NCBI RefSeq assembly: GCF_016920785.2
Contig: NW_024609837.1
Location: forward strand, 55,108,671 to 55,172,670
Source: Ixodes scapularis
Taxonomy: Eukaryota > Arthropoda > Arachnida > Ixodida > Ixodidae
Reading direction: 5' to 3'
Length of the DNA stretch: 64,000 nucleotides
The position numbers and the translations under genes are program-made. This document shows, piece by piece, positions 45,233 to 57,514 of this stretch. The notes under the pieces are model-generated. The model was not told the origin of the DNA and searched no databases. It worked only from the letters and a program-made list of their open reading frames with translations. How positions within the stretch are numbered: position 1 is the stretch's first letter; every line of letters begins with the position of its first letter.

Positions 45233-45538
45233 CCGTATTTACTCGAGCAGTCACACTGTTTATGAAGAAAACCTGAGGGTTCACTTTTCTGCGAAGCATG
45301 TGGCTTGCCAATCACCGCAATCAGCAGCACGATCCAGTGGTTTACAGGACAGATATCATCTTCGCGCGAAGATACCATTTGTGAAGATTGCATTTGTATG
45401 GAGAATTGTGTTCTCTCTTTGGTTATTTGCTATGTTATTTATGCGCAACGCGATGATTGGCTGTGTATGTGTTCTGCGGGAAAGTAGACGCGAGGGCCTT
45501 GTTCATAAATAGTGCGGCTATTACTCGAGTAAAAACGG
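45233..45538. mobile_element. MITE, CCGTATTTACTCGAG ends, copy 2
   Basis: The ends CCGTATTTACTCGAG and CCGTTTTTACTCGAG are flanked by TA. Length 306 bp. The start CCGTAT matches the terminus of the pogo-like transposon at 62234. Confidence 0.75.
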
Positions 45539-45670
45539 TAGAACTCTCGTTCAAAACGGATATGCGGATGTTATTTTCTAGCGACGATTTTATATCTGCA
45601 GTTGGATTTCGGATATCTTTCTCGAATAAAGGATACAGCTTTTTAAGGAGCGCGTTGATATTGCATACAA

Positions 45671-45795
45671 TTTTTACTAAAGAATTACCCATAAAAGACG
45701 GAACACGGACAGCACATCTTCTGACTTTCCGATTTTGAAAGTCGGAAGATGTGCTCTTAGTGTACTGTCTTTTATGCGTAACTCTTTCGTAAAAC
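45671..45795. mobile_element. Palindromic MITE with ATAAAAGACRG arms
   Basis: Arms of about 55 bp contain ATAAAAGAC and AGCACATCTTCYGACTTTC in inverted orientation. A single arm of the same family lies at about 17545-17605. Confidence 0.8.
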
Positions 45796-46886
45796 ATCTA
45801 GTAAAGGACAGTTTCTTACGGTTACTAGGGGGACTTCTTGTAAATTGTGGTTGTAATTATATACAAGGCATCCTTTTTTTTTTTTTTTGGCTTTGCATAT
45901 TTGTTTAGAAAAAGCTGCAAAAGCTTCATTTATCCAGTTTGAGCAGGTGAGTTAAACAGCCAGAAAGGCTAATCGTCGCAATAAATTGGATTAGTAACTA
46001 AACTTTGTTAATTAACCTTTTATTTATTTAAAATAAGTGTATGGTTCTAATTTGAAAACTGCTGGGCAATATGAAAAACCACTAAATGTGTAAACTTTCA
46101 AAAGATTCAGAACGCTTCGGTTATTAAATGTTTCTTATGTGCCCCAAATCTGTTAACTAATTAAGAAGTTGATTTCCACATTTCAGTTAATTTTTCCACC
46201 TCTCATGACAGTTATGTTCCTCTGGCTGTACAACTCACCTGCACAGACTCTATTAGTGTAGCTTTCGCAGTTTTTTTTAATGAACAATCCGTAAAGCCTA
46301 AAAAAGCCACCATGTATAGCAATTCCCAAATATCCAAGACATATTAATCTATTTATGAAGCGACGCTATTTCTTATAAATAAATAACCCTTTTAAATGGA
46401 AAAAATGTACAATAGTACTTACTGCAGTTAGAGCATGTTATTACTTTCACGTAGCCTTTGCTGAGATATTGGGTTTAAAGCAATCGTAAACACGCAACTA
46501 CTGCTAAACTTTCATCTTTGGAAAACCTCGAGACCGAGAAAAAGAGCGAAAAGGGGACTTCGCCATCTTGATCCCTTTTCAGCTATCTGTGAAGACATTA
46601 TTTGCGCTTATTGACGTATTCATAGACGAGCACTACTAACCAGCACGAGAAATTCTGCAGTGGCCGATTTTTGGGACCACCCGCTCTTGTGTTCGTAGAC
46701 GATTTCGTCCCTAATTTGTCTCGTCTGCTCAAAGGAAATGGACTCTTCCAGAAAATTCGGCGAGGCCTTTCCGGCCGTCCCACATAGCACCGCATGGCGT
46801 GGTGAATTCTGGAGCCATTCTAGCATGGCCGACTCATGTGCCGCGTGCATTCTGGAAGCGGCATGATCCTTTCTTTCTCATCGGTG

Positions 46887-46975
46887 CGAGTTGAGAATGC
46901 AAAGAAGTAAAAAATATAGCATTCTGTCGTCGGTTACCGCTTTGCCTTCTTTGCATTCTAACATGACTCGATGCT
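46887..46975. repeat. Small fold-back GAGAATGCAAAGAAG
   Basis: GAGTTGAGAATGCAAAGAAG and the inverted CTTCTTTGCATTCTAACATG are about 50 bp apart. Confidence 0.7.
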
Positions 46976-47367
46976 AAACTCACGAGAACCCCTTCTATTC
47001 GAGGGTTCACACACCACGCGTCGGTAGTGCGTCGAAAAAATGGCACCTGATACTTCCAGGATCATCTCTTAGATCTTTCGGGGGTGCCCTCTCGCAGTTG
47101 GCGACATTACAACTGAGGACGGGAGGTGCAATCCCAACTACTTGGCTTAATGACCATTCGGACTGCGTGCGTAAAAAGCACGGTGGAAGCTTGGTGGTGT
47201 CGTCAAACCCCGATCTGGCACTAGCGAGATGGGACTCGAATGGCAGAAAGCCTTGTTTGTTGCCACCACTTTTGGCTTATGGGTGGGATGTAGACGGACC
47301 GTCTGGGCACCATAGTGGTGCTCAAGTCGTGGTGCGGGGCACCGCGAAAAACGGGGTTGGTTCGCAG

Positions 47368-47490
47368 GGTGGACGCATGGAGCGTGGCCCGAGGCGTGGG
47401 TCAAGGAGAGGAGCCCCCTTGCCACAACGGGGAGCGTGCCTGCCGCCCCAAGCTCTTCTCTTCCGCCGAGGATGGAGAGCCCCCTCCGGG
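47368..47490 (+). CDS. Exon 9
   Basis: A 123-bp exon lies between gggttggttcgcag and a strong GTGAGT donor at 47491. It is phase 2 at both ends in the frame that continues from 43490. The peptide includes GQGEEPPCHNGERACRPKLF and an acidic Pro-rich end. Third positions are mostly G or C. The two other frames are less protein-like: one is a run of Arg/Gly and does not share codon bias. Three Cys and a His occur within about 20 residues but do not form a recognisable zinc-finger spacing. Product unidentified. Confidence 0.55.
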
Positions 47491-48838
47491 GTGAGTGCGG
47501 GGAAGATTCGGCCAATCCTGGGTCGGGGAAGCCAAATTACCTTACGCGAAAGTGAATGCTGGCAATGTGTGTACAGATACCGCCTTATTCGTGTAAAAGA
47601 TTCAAATATATACGGCGCAAAATGAGGAGACAGAACATCGCTAAACTGGCGTTTCAATGAAAACTATATATTTATATTATTTTTTATACTATGTTTTTAT
47701 TAATATGCCAGTTGCGAGTGCTGTCTTTGTCCTCAAATGTCTTTTGCACTTTATATATATTTATTTGAACGTAGGTCTGCCAAAATGCTTACGTTTATAC
47801 ATTTAGGATAAATTTATATTTATTTAGTACATCGACCCAACTAGCCCACCTTAATATTTTAGTAATTAAATAACCAACACGGGGTATTTAGGAAGGCATG
47901 TGCAAAGTGCCATTTATTTGAGGTTTCTTCGCTTTGAAACAGTTACTGCGGCAGATGCCAGCACATCCAGCGTACTCCTTGGTGCTTGGGTGGTTGAACG
48001 AAGCATCTTTGGAGCTTTCTTTTTCTCAAGCGGCGGCAAAAGAAGTGTGCGTGTAGTGCAATGCACATTGCAGGCGACTCGGCCGACGAGCCAATCCAAA
48101 TCTCAGAAACACGTCACCCGGAGATTGATTCAGAATAGCGAGCACGATACAGACTTGGCCCTTGTGATTGTTGCATCCTTAAAACGTTTGCAGAATGGCT
48201 GGACGAGTGTTTTGAGCTTTTCTGCTTGCTCCTGGAAGTTTCCATGAGTTGTCTACAGCACGGCGGTTGAGTTCACTTCTGCCGCTTGAGTGAGAAAACC
48301 TCCAAATCTTGGGGAAAGCCTATTTTTACTAGACATCCCGGAGTTTGTGTTGTAAAGACCAAAGTGAATCAGCACACCTAGAGAAAGTCAGTTTTTTCTG
48401 GCTAAACGTCTTTAAAGCAGAAAACACAAAATTGTGGAGGGGGGGGAAGGGGCGCACATCTGTTCCCTTCCAGCCAAGGGGATGCTTACGAAATTACTTC
48501 TCTTTTGACATCCCTTTGACATTAGGCACGGCAGATGGGCTGAGAAAACTGGAGGGCGTTTAAAAAAAGGGGCAAACTCATCCTTACTGCATTTGAGAAT
48601 CTGTCATGCTTGCTTAAACGAGCCAATGTTTAAACGCTAGAAGCTAGGGCAACGAGAATTATAATAAAATATCTTTATTCCTTTCTTTCTTGGCAAATTT
48701 AATATTGGTATTGAAAAATATTCTAGATCATCTAGGATCAGTTGCACCGAATCAAGCAATTCAGGTCTATACAATGTTTCAAAATGTCCATTTTTATCTC
48801 GCAAAACGCATGACTGAAAGTCACTCGAAAATGATATA

Positions 48839-49007
48839 CAGTGCAATCCACTTGTAACCATACCACATAACGATGTACTGCTTATAACAATCATTTTCTA
48901 GAGTTTCTATACTAGAAATGCTCAGTTTGTAGTCCAGGTGTAACGATGATCAGTTAAATTGATGAGTTTTCGGGTTTTCTCAGTATCGTTAAAAGTGGAT
49001 TTCACTG
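48839..49007. mobile_element. Pogo-type MITE, CAGTGMAATCCACTTKTAAC ends
   Basis: Inverted ends about 19-20 bp long are flanked by TA on both sides; length 169 bp. Confidence 0.7.
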
Positions 49008-49540
49008 TATAGCAATGCTTTCTTCCATTGACAAGTTTGCAGCTAATTTCTTAGACAGATGGCTCTCAGGGTATAGTTGCAGTATTGTTAAAAAGATAAA
49101 TTGAAATAGTAGGTTCTCATTTCTAAATGGGTGCGTGTGAGCAGGCAAAATTGCTCCACGCTTACAATGTTTGTCTTTGTGAGGGGGACATGCATTTTGC
49201 AACGTCTCCTATCCAGGCATCTACAAAAAGATTTTTGGGAGAGGTCCCTTTGTTGGATTTTTTAGTATGAAGATTTGCATTAACTCTCAAAGAACTTAAA
49301 AAATATTTCGGCTTCTGCGTTGTCAGCGCAGGACCGAGGAGTGAAAATTGGTGAGAGCAGACTCGACCGCCTGATTCTCTCCTAAAGGTTTTCGTCCAGA
49401 AATTGAAATACTGTAAAACAACTAAATTTTAGTGAGGACCTTAATTCTGCTTGTTTTACGGCTCGAATATTATCGCGAAAAATAGAATCCGCGAATATGT
49501 TTTCCTAAAGTAACAAATACATAGCATAACATACATAGCA

Positions 49541-49594
49541 TATCAATGTGCCAATTCTGCTATAGGGGGCTATAGCAGAATTGGCACATTGATA
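49541..49594. repeat. Perfect 25-bp-arm hairpin
   Basis: Arms 49541-49565 and 49570-49594 are exact reverse complements (starting TATCAATGTGCCAATTCTGC) with a GGGG loop. Confidence 0.95.
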
Positions 49595-51253
49595 CCTTAG
49601 ACCACGGTGTAAGATACACTCTTTAGGTGAGGACACGGTGGGGCTGAACGCGCAGCGTGAGGAATCGGATAACATTCGTTCGACGGGCATCTGAAAGGCT
49701 GCATTATTTTGCGGCCACCCTGCCCGCAGCTGACAGTGTCGCCAGCGGCCAAACAGCGAAACTGTGGGAGAGCAAAAAAAATTATCACGTTGCCATGACA
49801 CCCCGGTACACCGTGGTCTTTCTGCATGTGCGACAACCTCGCTGGAACCCTGCGCGTGTGGAGCATGAGGCGGCACGAGCCGTCTTGTGCACTGCTGCCT
49901 GCCTCCTGCGTCTTACACCGTGCCCACAGAGCCATACGTGCCCACGGGTCGACGAGTCATCTGCTGGCGCCGCTTGAAACTATAGTGAGAGAGAGTGAAA
50001 AGCGAACTTTATTGGCACGTCGCGAGGAGCGTGCTGTCCTCACCTTGCACTGTGCTTGAGACCCATGCTGTAAAAAAAACTATCTCCAAACTCCGGTCTA
50101 AAAACATGCTTTTCATGCAAGGCTCGTCAAATGATGAGGCGCTGAAGAAATGCAGCCTTCTGAGTTAAGTCCTTATTTCAAACTCTTTTTGTTCGCCTTC
50201 CGCTAATTGAAAAGCATGCGAGAAGGGCCTCGGCACACACCTGGTATCGCTGCGCCGCAGCATTTTTCCTCAACATAAAGTCCGTCTGCTTTCATCGCCG
50301 TCACCATGACAACGAACGCCAAATGAATGGAAGCACGCACGGTACTGCCGCGTGAAGCCAGCAACAGCTGCTAGCCAAAGCCGAACGCAGTGTGTCAGAT
50401 TGGCCACCTTCGCCGATGCGCCGTTGGCAAAGACGACGAAGCTGCGATACGCCGACGGCGATTAAGTGTGAAAAATCCACACGGACTAGGGCCCAAGTAA
50501 CAGCACCCAGATGTTGGCCGAGACTCTGCATTCCACAGGTTACCCAGTCTTTACAGACAGGGATAAAAACACGCTGCTTCCTTCAGTGTAGCGCACATGC
50601 GGCCCCGGACATCTAAGGGCATCACAGACCTGTTATTGCTCTGTTTCGTGCGGCTAGGAGCCGCTTGTCCCTCTAAGAAGGGTGCAAGGTGCAGAGAACC
50701 ACGCACCTATTTAATAGGCTAGAGCGGGGTGGCCAAGCTGCGGCTCTTCGCGTGTTAAAGTGCGGCTCGCGGCTTTTTCCCCTCCACCCTCCCAGTCACA
50801 CGAGCACTTCCCCAAAAAGAGAAACGGAACGCGTTTTCTATGTAAAGACAGGTAGCGGTTTGGCAGTCTTGTGCTGCTGCTACCTTACATACAGTTTGAC
50901 TGTTTTTGACTCAGATAGATTGAAAGTAGTTATAGTTTCGTTTGCTGCTCTAGATGCGAAGCGAAAAGCTGACGCAGCTCTCAAACTTCTCAATCCCGAG
51001 GAACCCTCATATTGCTGAGGGACCTCTCCCAGTCTCGGCCACGATGCAGTGAAGCGGTACAGAAGCCTACGGACATTTTGTTAACATTAAGGCACACGCC
51101 GGGAAGTGTTTGTCTCGTAGTTCTGCATAGAAGAATACCTTAGATGTGTAAACCGGGTAAACGCTCTACTGTGGTGTGGGAACGGTCACGAGTGGGGAAG
51201 GGGATGGGGACACGCATTCCTCGCTGATGGGACGTGTCCTCCGTGGACCGCAG

Positions 51254-51370
51254 GTACGAGAGGTTGCGGGGCCCGGGAAGGGAGCCGGGCGTCCCTTCGA
51301 GGCCCAAGCTGAGGCCAACGCTTTTGCGGAGGAAAAACGCCATCGTAGCCTCGAAGAACACCCAAGTCGG
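51254..51370 (+). CDS. Exon 10: Arg/Pro-rich segment
   Basis: A 117-bp exon lies between cctccgtggaccgcag and a GTGAGC donor at 51371. It is phase 2 at both ends, joins in frame to the exon at 47368 and has about 82% GC at third positions. It encodes a basic Arg/Pro-rich stretch (PSRPKLRPTLLRRKNAIVAS). The phase-0 frame is also open but has weaker bias (about 59%). With the previous exons it gives a long, basic, low-complexity protein region without a recognised domain. Confidence 0.55.
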
Positions 51371-52084
51371 GTGAGCTCACTTGCCCACCTCGGGAATGAC
51401 TCATCTCGCGTACCCATTGCGTATTGAGAAAGCCCCATTTGGGCCTCAAGCTTGTAATGGATGGTGCAGATACGCATCGGTGGGTGGCTCGCTAAAAGGA
51501 TGCTTGAAACGGATAAATACTTAGGGCAGGCAGCCCAGCATGCACTCGGACGTCGCTTTGGAAGACGAGCAAAACATGCCTGGCAAAGTGCTGTCGCTCG
51601 CAGGGATGCACCAAAGTGCAGGCACCTTCATGGCCTTTTCATCGTCTGAACGGAGCAGCGGGTGCCCTTACAGACAACTGCCATCGGCGTTCGCTGCCCA
51701 ATAACGCCCGCAGGCTTACGGCAACCTTTCTCTCCTTTAGTTATAATTGCCTCTTCAGAATAGAATGTAGGCTCGATAAGTTAGAGTAGTAGTTTATAAC
51801 CAATGGTTCTCCTGCTTCGTTAGAGCAAAGGTTGAAGGAGTGTCCACAGTCTAAAGTGGACACTTTTCTTATGGCATCATTACGAATAGATATGGCATAT
51901 TTTCTTTTAACTAGCTTGTTTTTGAATGAAGTTACATTCTCTCTGAAGTTAGTCTTAGGAGCAAATCCTACCTAACCGAAAGAAATGAGTCTAAGGTATA
52001 TTTATATATTTTTTTACCTTCTTTGACATTTTAAAAAGATATTTCACGAATCACCCTTTGCCACGTTCTGCAAGCATTGAAGCC

Positions 52085-52545
52085 TTGGTAGAATGCTATG
52101 TCCATCCTATACAAAAAGTCCCGATTCATCCGGTGGCTGCGGTCCTTGTCGGAGTGCCCCATGCCAGCTCTGCCCTTTCGTTTTTACCGCTGATCGTGTT
52201 TCGAGCTGCGCAACAGCTTTCTTCATTAATATTAAACAGTGTATTGACTGCAAAACTCCTGACGGGATGTACATTACTAACTACATGCTCTGCAATATGC
52301 AATATGTGGGGGAAACTAATATTTTCATTAAGAAGTGATTCTATGGCCACAAGTTAGACATTATAAATAAGGAAAATACACCAGTTGCTAAACACTTCAA
52401 CTCTGAGTACCATAACATCAATACGCATCTGAAAATTACCATCGTGGAAAGTAATTTAAAAAATGATATCACTCGCAAAAATAGTCTTATGTATCGAAAT
52501 TTAAAACACAATGCACAATGCCTAAAGAAAACAGAAAATGTTTAG
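52085..52545 (+). pseudogene. Penelope-like element: second GIY-YIG subtype
   Basis: The reading includes CGPCRSAPCQLCPFVF (Cys-rich linker), CKTPDGMYITNYMLCNMQYV followed by GET, an in-frame TGA at 52336-52338, then FYGHKLDIINKENTPVAKHF and a Lys/Asn-rich end. The Cys-rich linker plus Y...YVGET and VAKHFN are typical of Penelope/Neptune-like endonucleases. It is of a different subtype from the copy at 37575. Confidence 0.65.
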
Positions 52546-52703
52546 TTAGCGTTACTTTTGTTTGCTCTTCACCTCACTTATGATTTTTTGTTTTTTTCGG
52601 GTGACGCAGTTTTTATTTATATACTTGTTACTTTTGTTTTTATGGCGGGTATAGGGATAAAGGGAACACCGCCTTTTACTATATTTTTTTGGTTTCCGTA
52701 GAG

Positions 52704-53044
52704 CAGTGGTTCTCAAAGGGGGGTCCGCAGACCCTTTGGGGTCGTCGAAGGCATTCTAGGTGTCTGCAAAGCCCAACCTCATGAGTTAGGCCCGGGAATA
52801 AAATTAATTTTCTTAGATTGAGCAGAAACGTTTCAAGTTTCAAGCAAGTTTTCTCGGGCGAGTTTTCTCGTGTATGTGTCAATAAGAGAAGTCTACTTTA
52901 CACCAGCCCTTAGTTATATCCATTTACTGAACCATTATCATATTTAACCTATACCTTTGCCTTCCCCTCACCACGAACGGGGTCCTCCGTCATCTTTGCC
53001 GATCCACGAGAGTTCCGTGAAACAACAATGGTTGAGAACCACTG
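52704..53044. mobile_element. hAT MITE with CAGTGGTTCTCAA ends
   Basis: The inverted ends are CAGTGGTTCTCAAAGG and CAGTGGTTCTCAACCATTG. Flanks are CCGTAGAG and CCCCAGAG, an imperfect 8-bp duplication (6 of 8). The body includes GGTCCGCAGACCCTTTGGGG. Confidence 0.7.
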
Positions 53045-53094
53045 CCCCAGAGACTGCCACGACCGGGTTTTCCACGTTGTTGCGTTTTTTGCTA

Positions 53095-53272
53095 CAGTAA
53101 AACCTCGTTATAACAAAGTTGAAGGAGCGGTCGTAGTTATTTCGTTATAACCATTAGTTTGTTATAGCCAATGTCCATTTCTCCATACTATTAGCAAGCA
53201 AGGGGAATTATGATTGCTTTGTTATATCCATTAGTTTGTTATATCCCATTTTGTTATAACGAGGTTTTACTG
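53095..53272. mobile_element. Pogo/Tigger MITE, CAGTAAAACCTCGTTATAAC ends
   Basis: The inverted ends CAGTAAAACCTCGTTATAAC are perfect over 20 bp and flanked by TA. Internal ATTAGTTTGTTATA motifs repeat. Confidence 0.85.
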
Positions 53273-53517
53273 TATAGCGTGCCCGTGCGTTGTGGCAAAC
53301 GTTGCCCCCTGCGTGCGGGTTGATTTTCGGGGTCGACTCAATTAATATTACTTTCCTTCTTTCTCTCAATCTCGGACCGAAACGTTCTGCAACATGAATC
53401 TCCCTACACTTGACAAAAAGCAGGCTCTGCTCGAGACGTCGAAAACAAAGCCTCCGCTGCCACTCACAATTTTTTTCTAGGTCGCTTTATGTCGTAATTT
53501 CACGGTAGCAACCCTAT

Positions 53518-53732
53518 GTGCAGCGATAGTTTGTCTGCTTTTTGCACAGCAGTTGCAATGATGTCAGAACGTCGAGCTCTTATTGGCTGATTGCAAAGAA
53601 TAGTGGGTAGACCTCGAGGCATCTAGCGTTGAGGTCTACGCACTATCCTTTCAATCAAAGCCAATCAGAGCTCGGAGTCGTTCTGATGTCACCGCAACTC
53701 CTGTGCAAGAAGCAGACGACTTGCTCTCCGCA
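53518..53732. mobile_element. TGCGGAGCGCAAG MITE, copy 2
   Basis: Same architecture as 61376-61589, with GTGGGTAGACCTCGAGGC and its inverted partner inside; the left end is more diverged. Confidence 0.72.
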
Positions 53733-54026
53733 TATAGATCCAACTGGCATGGAGTTTGAGGTATCCGATTAGCAGTGAGCACTTGCAGGTTGAGAAAAGC
53801 GGGACAAGCTCACTCCTTGCACTTTAGCAGAGTAAATGCTCCAGGAAGCCACCAATCATAACCACGTATTCCAAACCAGACACCTTCTCTCAAGCTGAAT
53901 ATTCTTTCATCTATAATATGCGATGCATGCGAATTTCTGTCCTCTTAAAAATGGCCACAAACGTGGGATGCCCTTTAGAACTGTCAAGATTGTCGCCTTA
54001 AATATTTTCGTTCGATGTTTCTAAAC

Positions 54027-54910
54027 TAGTCTTGTGTGAATAGTGGATTTTAAGTTCGAAGCGAATAGTGGTTTTGGCCAAATATTTTCGATTCAAATAT
54101 CGATTAGTTTTTCCAGGCCTTTCACTACCATTGCATAACCATAGCATAGCTTCGGTCATGAACCAACTGGCCCAAATTGCCATCTTAACATTGCATAATG
54201 CTTAGACGAAATCTCAGCTAAACTTGAGAAGGTGGTTCTATTTGTTCATTTATAAGCCAAGTTTATCTATATTGATGAACTGTGAACTAAGAAGGTCTGA
54301 TGTCTTGGGATGCCAGGATGGCAAGTAAACGACGGATTTGACATAAAATGAATCCTATACAGATGGCCAACTACACCCAATTGAGTTAATTTACAAATCT
54401 TGCTATATAAAATATTCTTTAATCTCGAGTGAAAAAAGAATGAATCGCGCATGAGGAACGCAGGTTTTAAGGGCATCTCTGCCTGACATAGTATACTCTT
54501 GCATAACTGTCAGTTTAATTTTAAAAATTTTACTGCAATGTCAATATTCACATTCACAGATAATCCATTTATTTTAAAATACAGCCGGCACGCGTGCACC
54601 ATGCCGCTTCGAATGTACACTTTTCTTCCAAGCACGCTTTTTCAAGTGTTTAATTGCGGCGGGTTACCCCGTTGAGTGCACTTCTTACCAAGCACCCATG
54701 TAATGCAGAGAAGCAACACCCGCGAAGCTCGGTTTCATGGGTGTTTCTCCGCAGTGCAATGATGCTCGGTAAGAAGCGCACTTAGCGAAGCTAACCCGCC
54801 GCAATCAAGACTTTGAAAAATGTGAATAGTGCAGTTCTTCTCGAAGCGATTATCGAATAGTGTATTATTCGAAACTACTATTCGAAATTTCAAATATTCG
54901 CACAGCCCTA
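54027..54910. mobile_element. 884-bp hAT-type element with 8-bp duplication
   Basis: The left end TAGTCTTGTGTGAATAGTGG and the right end (TAGGGCTGTGCGAATATTTG on the minus strand) are flanked by identical TTCTAAAC on both sides (54019-54026, 54911-54918). The subterminal parts contain mirrored CGAATAGT-type motifs. No transposase is present; a smaller palindromic insertion lies at about 54640-54820. Confidence 0.82.
54640..54820. mobile_element. Fold-back MITE nested in the hAT element
   Basis: Inverted arms share GATTGCGGCGGGTTA-like and AGTGCRCTTCTTACC sequences about 180 bp apart. The sequence ATGGGTG...CACCCAT forms an inner stem. Confidence 0.55.
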
Positions 54911-54999
54911 TTCTAAACCTAAACAGCTCGCAAGCACCGTATGTGCTTCTGCTAAACAATTAAGAAAGAACCTGTGCATCGACGCTTTCTTTATACTGT

Positions 55000-57489
55000 T
55001 CCTTTGGAAACAAAATCTAAAACTAAATTTTAGTTTTACACCAAATGAAAAGAACAGTGGGGTGCGGAAGCCTTTGTACGTATTTATTGGGTGAACTATT
55101 TCATTCGGGGTAATTTTAATGAACTGGTTTCGTAGAAATGGTCAAATAAAGCTGTAAAGCTCCCTGCAAAAAAAAAAATATATATATATATTTTTTTTTA
55201 AATTGGCATCCCACCATTTTATTTTTTGGCATTTTCTGAAACTTTACAGAGGTAGCTTATTTTTTAATGCTCATAAAAGTTTGCACTGTATGTAATTCGA
55301 TCTGAAGCATGGAAGGTACTTGTGTAGGAAATCAAACTCTAATCTATCTTAAAATGCACTCAAATTTGTTTTCTATTTTTGCTTAACTACGCATTTTACT
55401 AAAACCCTTACTGACATTATTGAGGATTCTTTTCACCTCAACGTAATTCTATTAAGCATAGCTATTCTTAGCTATGCTTAATAGCTAAGAACAACTTAAG
55501 AATGATGGTGCGTATTAAATCTTTTGGCCATATATGTTTTTATTATCTTACGCACTCCTTATCTGAATTGCTACCAATATAGCACTTGCCTCAACATTCA
55601 CGTTTCAATCATTTATAAAAGCACCTTCAGTAGCCACGTGCCACTGTATACACAAACTCAACTCTGTGACGTCACGGCGCGGTGGTAGCGCGTTGGGCGC
55701 ATTTCCGGTCTGGGGCTGTGGGCAGAAGTCCCCATGCCAGACGTGTATTCCTGCGTTGTTTTGAAAAGAACCAGACAAAAACCTGCCTTCTTGTCACAAC
55801 GCCACGACTGAGGCCGTACGAAAAGAGTCGAGAAAAGGTTTGAAGGTCAGTTTTCACGTGCTCGGTTGTCTGAGAATCTGGATATGGAGCTGTGAAAAGG
55901 GAAAAGCAGACGCCGTCGGACAACGATTGCCTGGGCGGGAAGCACTTTGGGTTGAATTCACGGATACTTGTGTTCATCAGATTTATTTGTTTTTTTCCAA
56001 CATGAATGCCAGAAAACCATCAAATTGTACGGACCACCTGCTGACTACGTTCGGTGCGTCCTCAAGTTCAAACGGTTGCCTGATCGTTCGAACTGTCGTC
56101 TGCTCTTTCGAATGTTTCTGCTTGTCGTCTGCTCTCTTAGACGACGCCGGCCCGTAGACTAAGTGTTGGCCCGGTACTTGTGATAAGATGTAAGTGCAGG
56201 CCTCAAAAGACTTAAGTTTGAAGGTTGGTAAGCAGGCTCGATGCAAACAGGAGATACAAGGAGATGTTGATCATTGTTACCTGTGACCATCACCGACTTG
56301 TTATGCCTGATTCACTTGGTCCGATTCTGCTTGCGATTTTCAGTATCGACGTCAACCATCTTGGCTACGGTTTACGCTTTTGCAGCCCGAGTGGCGTCGC
56401 GACTAAAATTTGCGAGTGAAATATCATTGTGTGAACCTGGCTTTAGCGTACATACTGTGGCGTCCACGCTGAATGAATTGCCACATGTCACATTATTCAG
56501 GCAAAGTTTTACAATGTAACGAGCCTCGGTAATTTCGCTGACGCCGCTCAAGTAGTCAGGCATTGCCAGGAAGGTGTAGAATCAATAATTTGAACGCGAA
56601 AAAGGGCAGAGGGACTTGCACTGTCGCCGACAAGATCTCATTTCAGTGATTTGTTTATGGGTGACGGCGAGCTTCTTTCCCACACCCCCATCGCGCATGC
56701 ACAGCGCCGGTGGCATCCGCTAGGGGCGCCCCGTTTTGTTTGTAAACATGAGTTGGTGTATAGTGAGGGTTCTTCATTTTCGGGTTTTATAGTTTTACAG
56801 ATTATGGCGATAAACAGTTTCAAACCGATATTCAGGAAACAATTACGATTCTCATTGTCCTTTTTTTGTTGAAGTTTTTGGGCGGTATTTTTGCTTGAAA
56901 CCAACTAGACGCTACTAAATTGCCTGCAGAGATCATTTACGCAACTTAAAATATTTTCGGCTGGTATTTCAATTTGAAATTGTAGCTGCTTCTGCAGTTG
57001 TGTCATGGTACATAGTTCGTTTTATGTGTTTAGAAATCACTTTAACCGAGCCTTGGCAGTCTGCTTTAGTCTGGGAGAAACTGGGGGGGGGGGGGGGGGT
57101 GAATGTCGGGTAACATTAAGTGTTGCATGGAAACGGAAAACCCTATTTGTAATGTGTGTGGAGAATTCCAAAAATCGTTGTTTGCAAGAGAACTTTCATA
57201 AAGGGCGGTCGAACCAAACTGCAAATTTTATGTTTGATTTTGCTGCGTTCCCAATTTTCCAAAATTTAAAGTAAAAAATAAGTATTTAAATGCAAGCATT
57301 CCCTAGACTCACATGTATCGTTTGATGTTTCTTTAGCTGAATTTTTTAATTGGTGGAAATACTAACTGTCTCACGACGAAACTTTCAAACGAGTGTTGCT
57401 CGTATAAACGTCGATACTTTGAAACCACTAATCATCTGGACGTTGTCGCTGGGAAGCTCCAGCTGCCCTATCCCCCTCCCTATTCAGCG
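55000..57489. other. Intronic/intergenic DNA
   Basis: A possible decayed tRNA-like SINE head at 55678-55738 (GCGCGGTGGTAGCGCGTTGG...), the 15-bp-arm hairpin and a run of 17 G at 57083. No exon was supported. Confidence 0.35.
55450..55483. repeat. Perfect 15-bp-arm hairpin
   Basis: TATTAAGCATAGCTA, TTCT, TAGCTATGCTTAATA. Confidence 0.95.
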
Positions 57490-57514
57490 AACAGTACTAG
57501 GGATGTCGCGAACC

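Larger units (their letters stand above)
44130..47360. other. Intron between exons 8 and 9, outside the listed elements
   Basis: Unrecognised open stretches at 44395-44682 (plus) and 46598-46850 (minus), plus a T-run near 45876. Nothing else was supported. Confidence 0.4.

Noticed and set aside
46598..46850. Minus-strand coding region
   Set aside because: Two overlapping frames are open, and no domain, splice signal or terminal repeat supports either.
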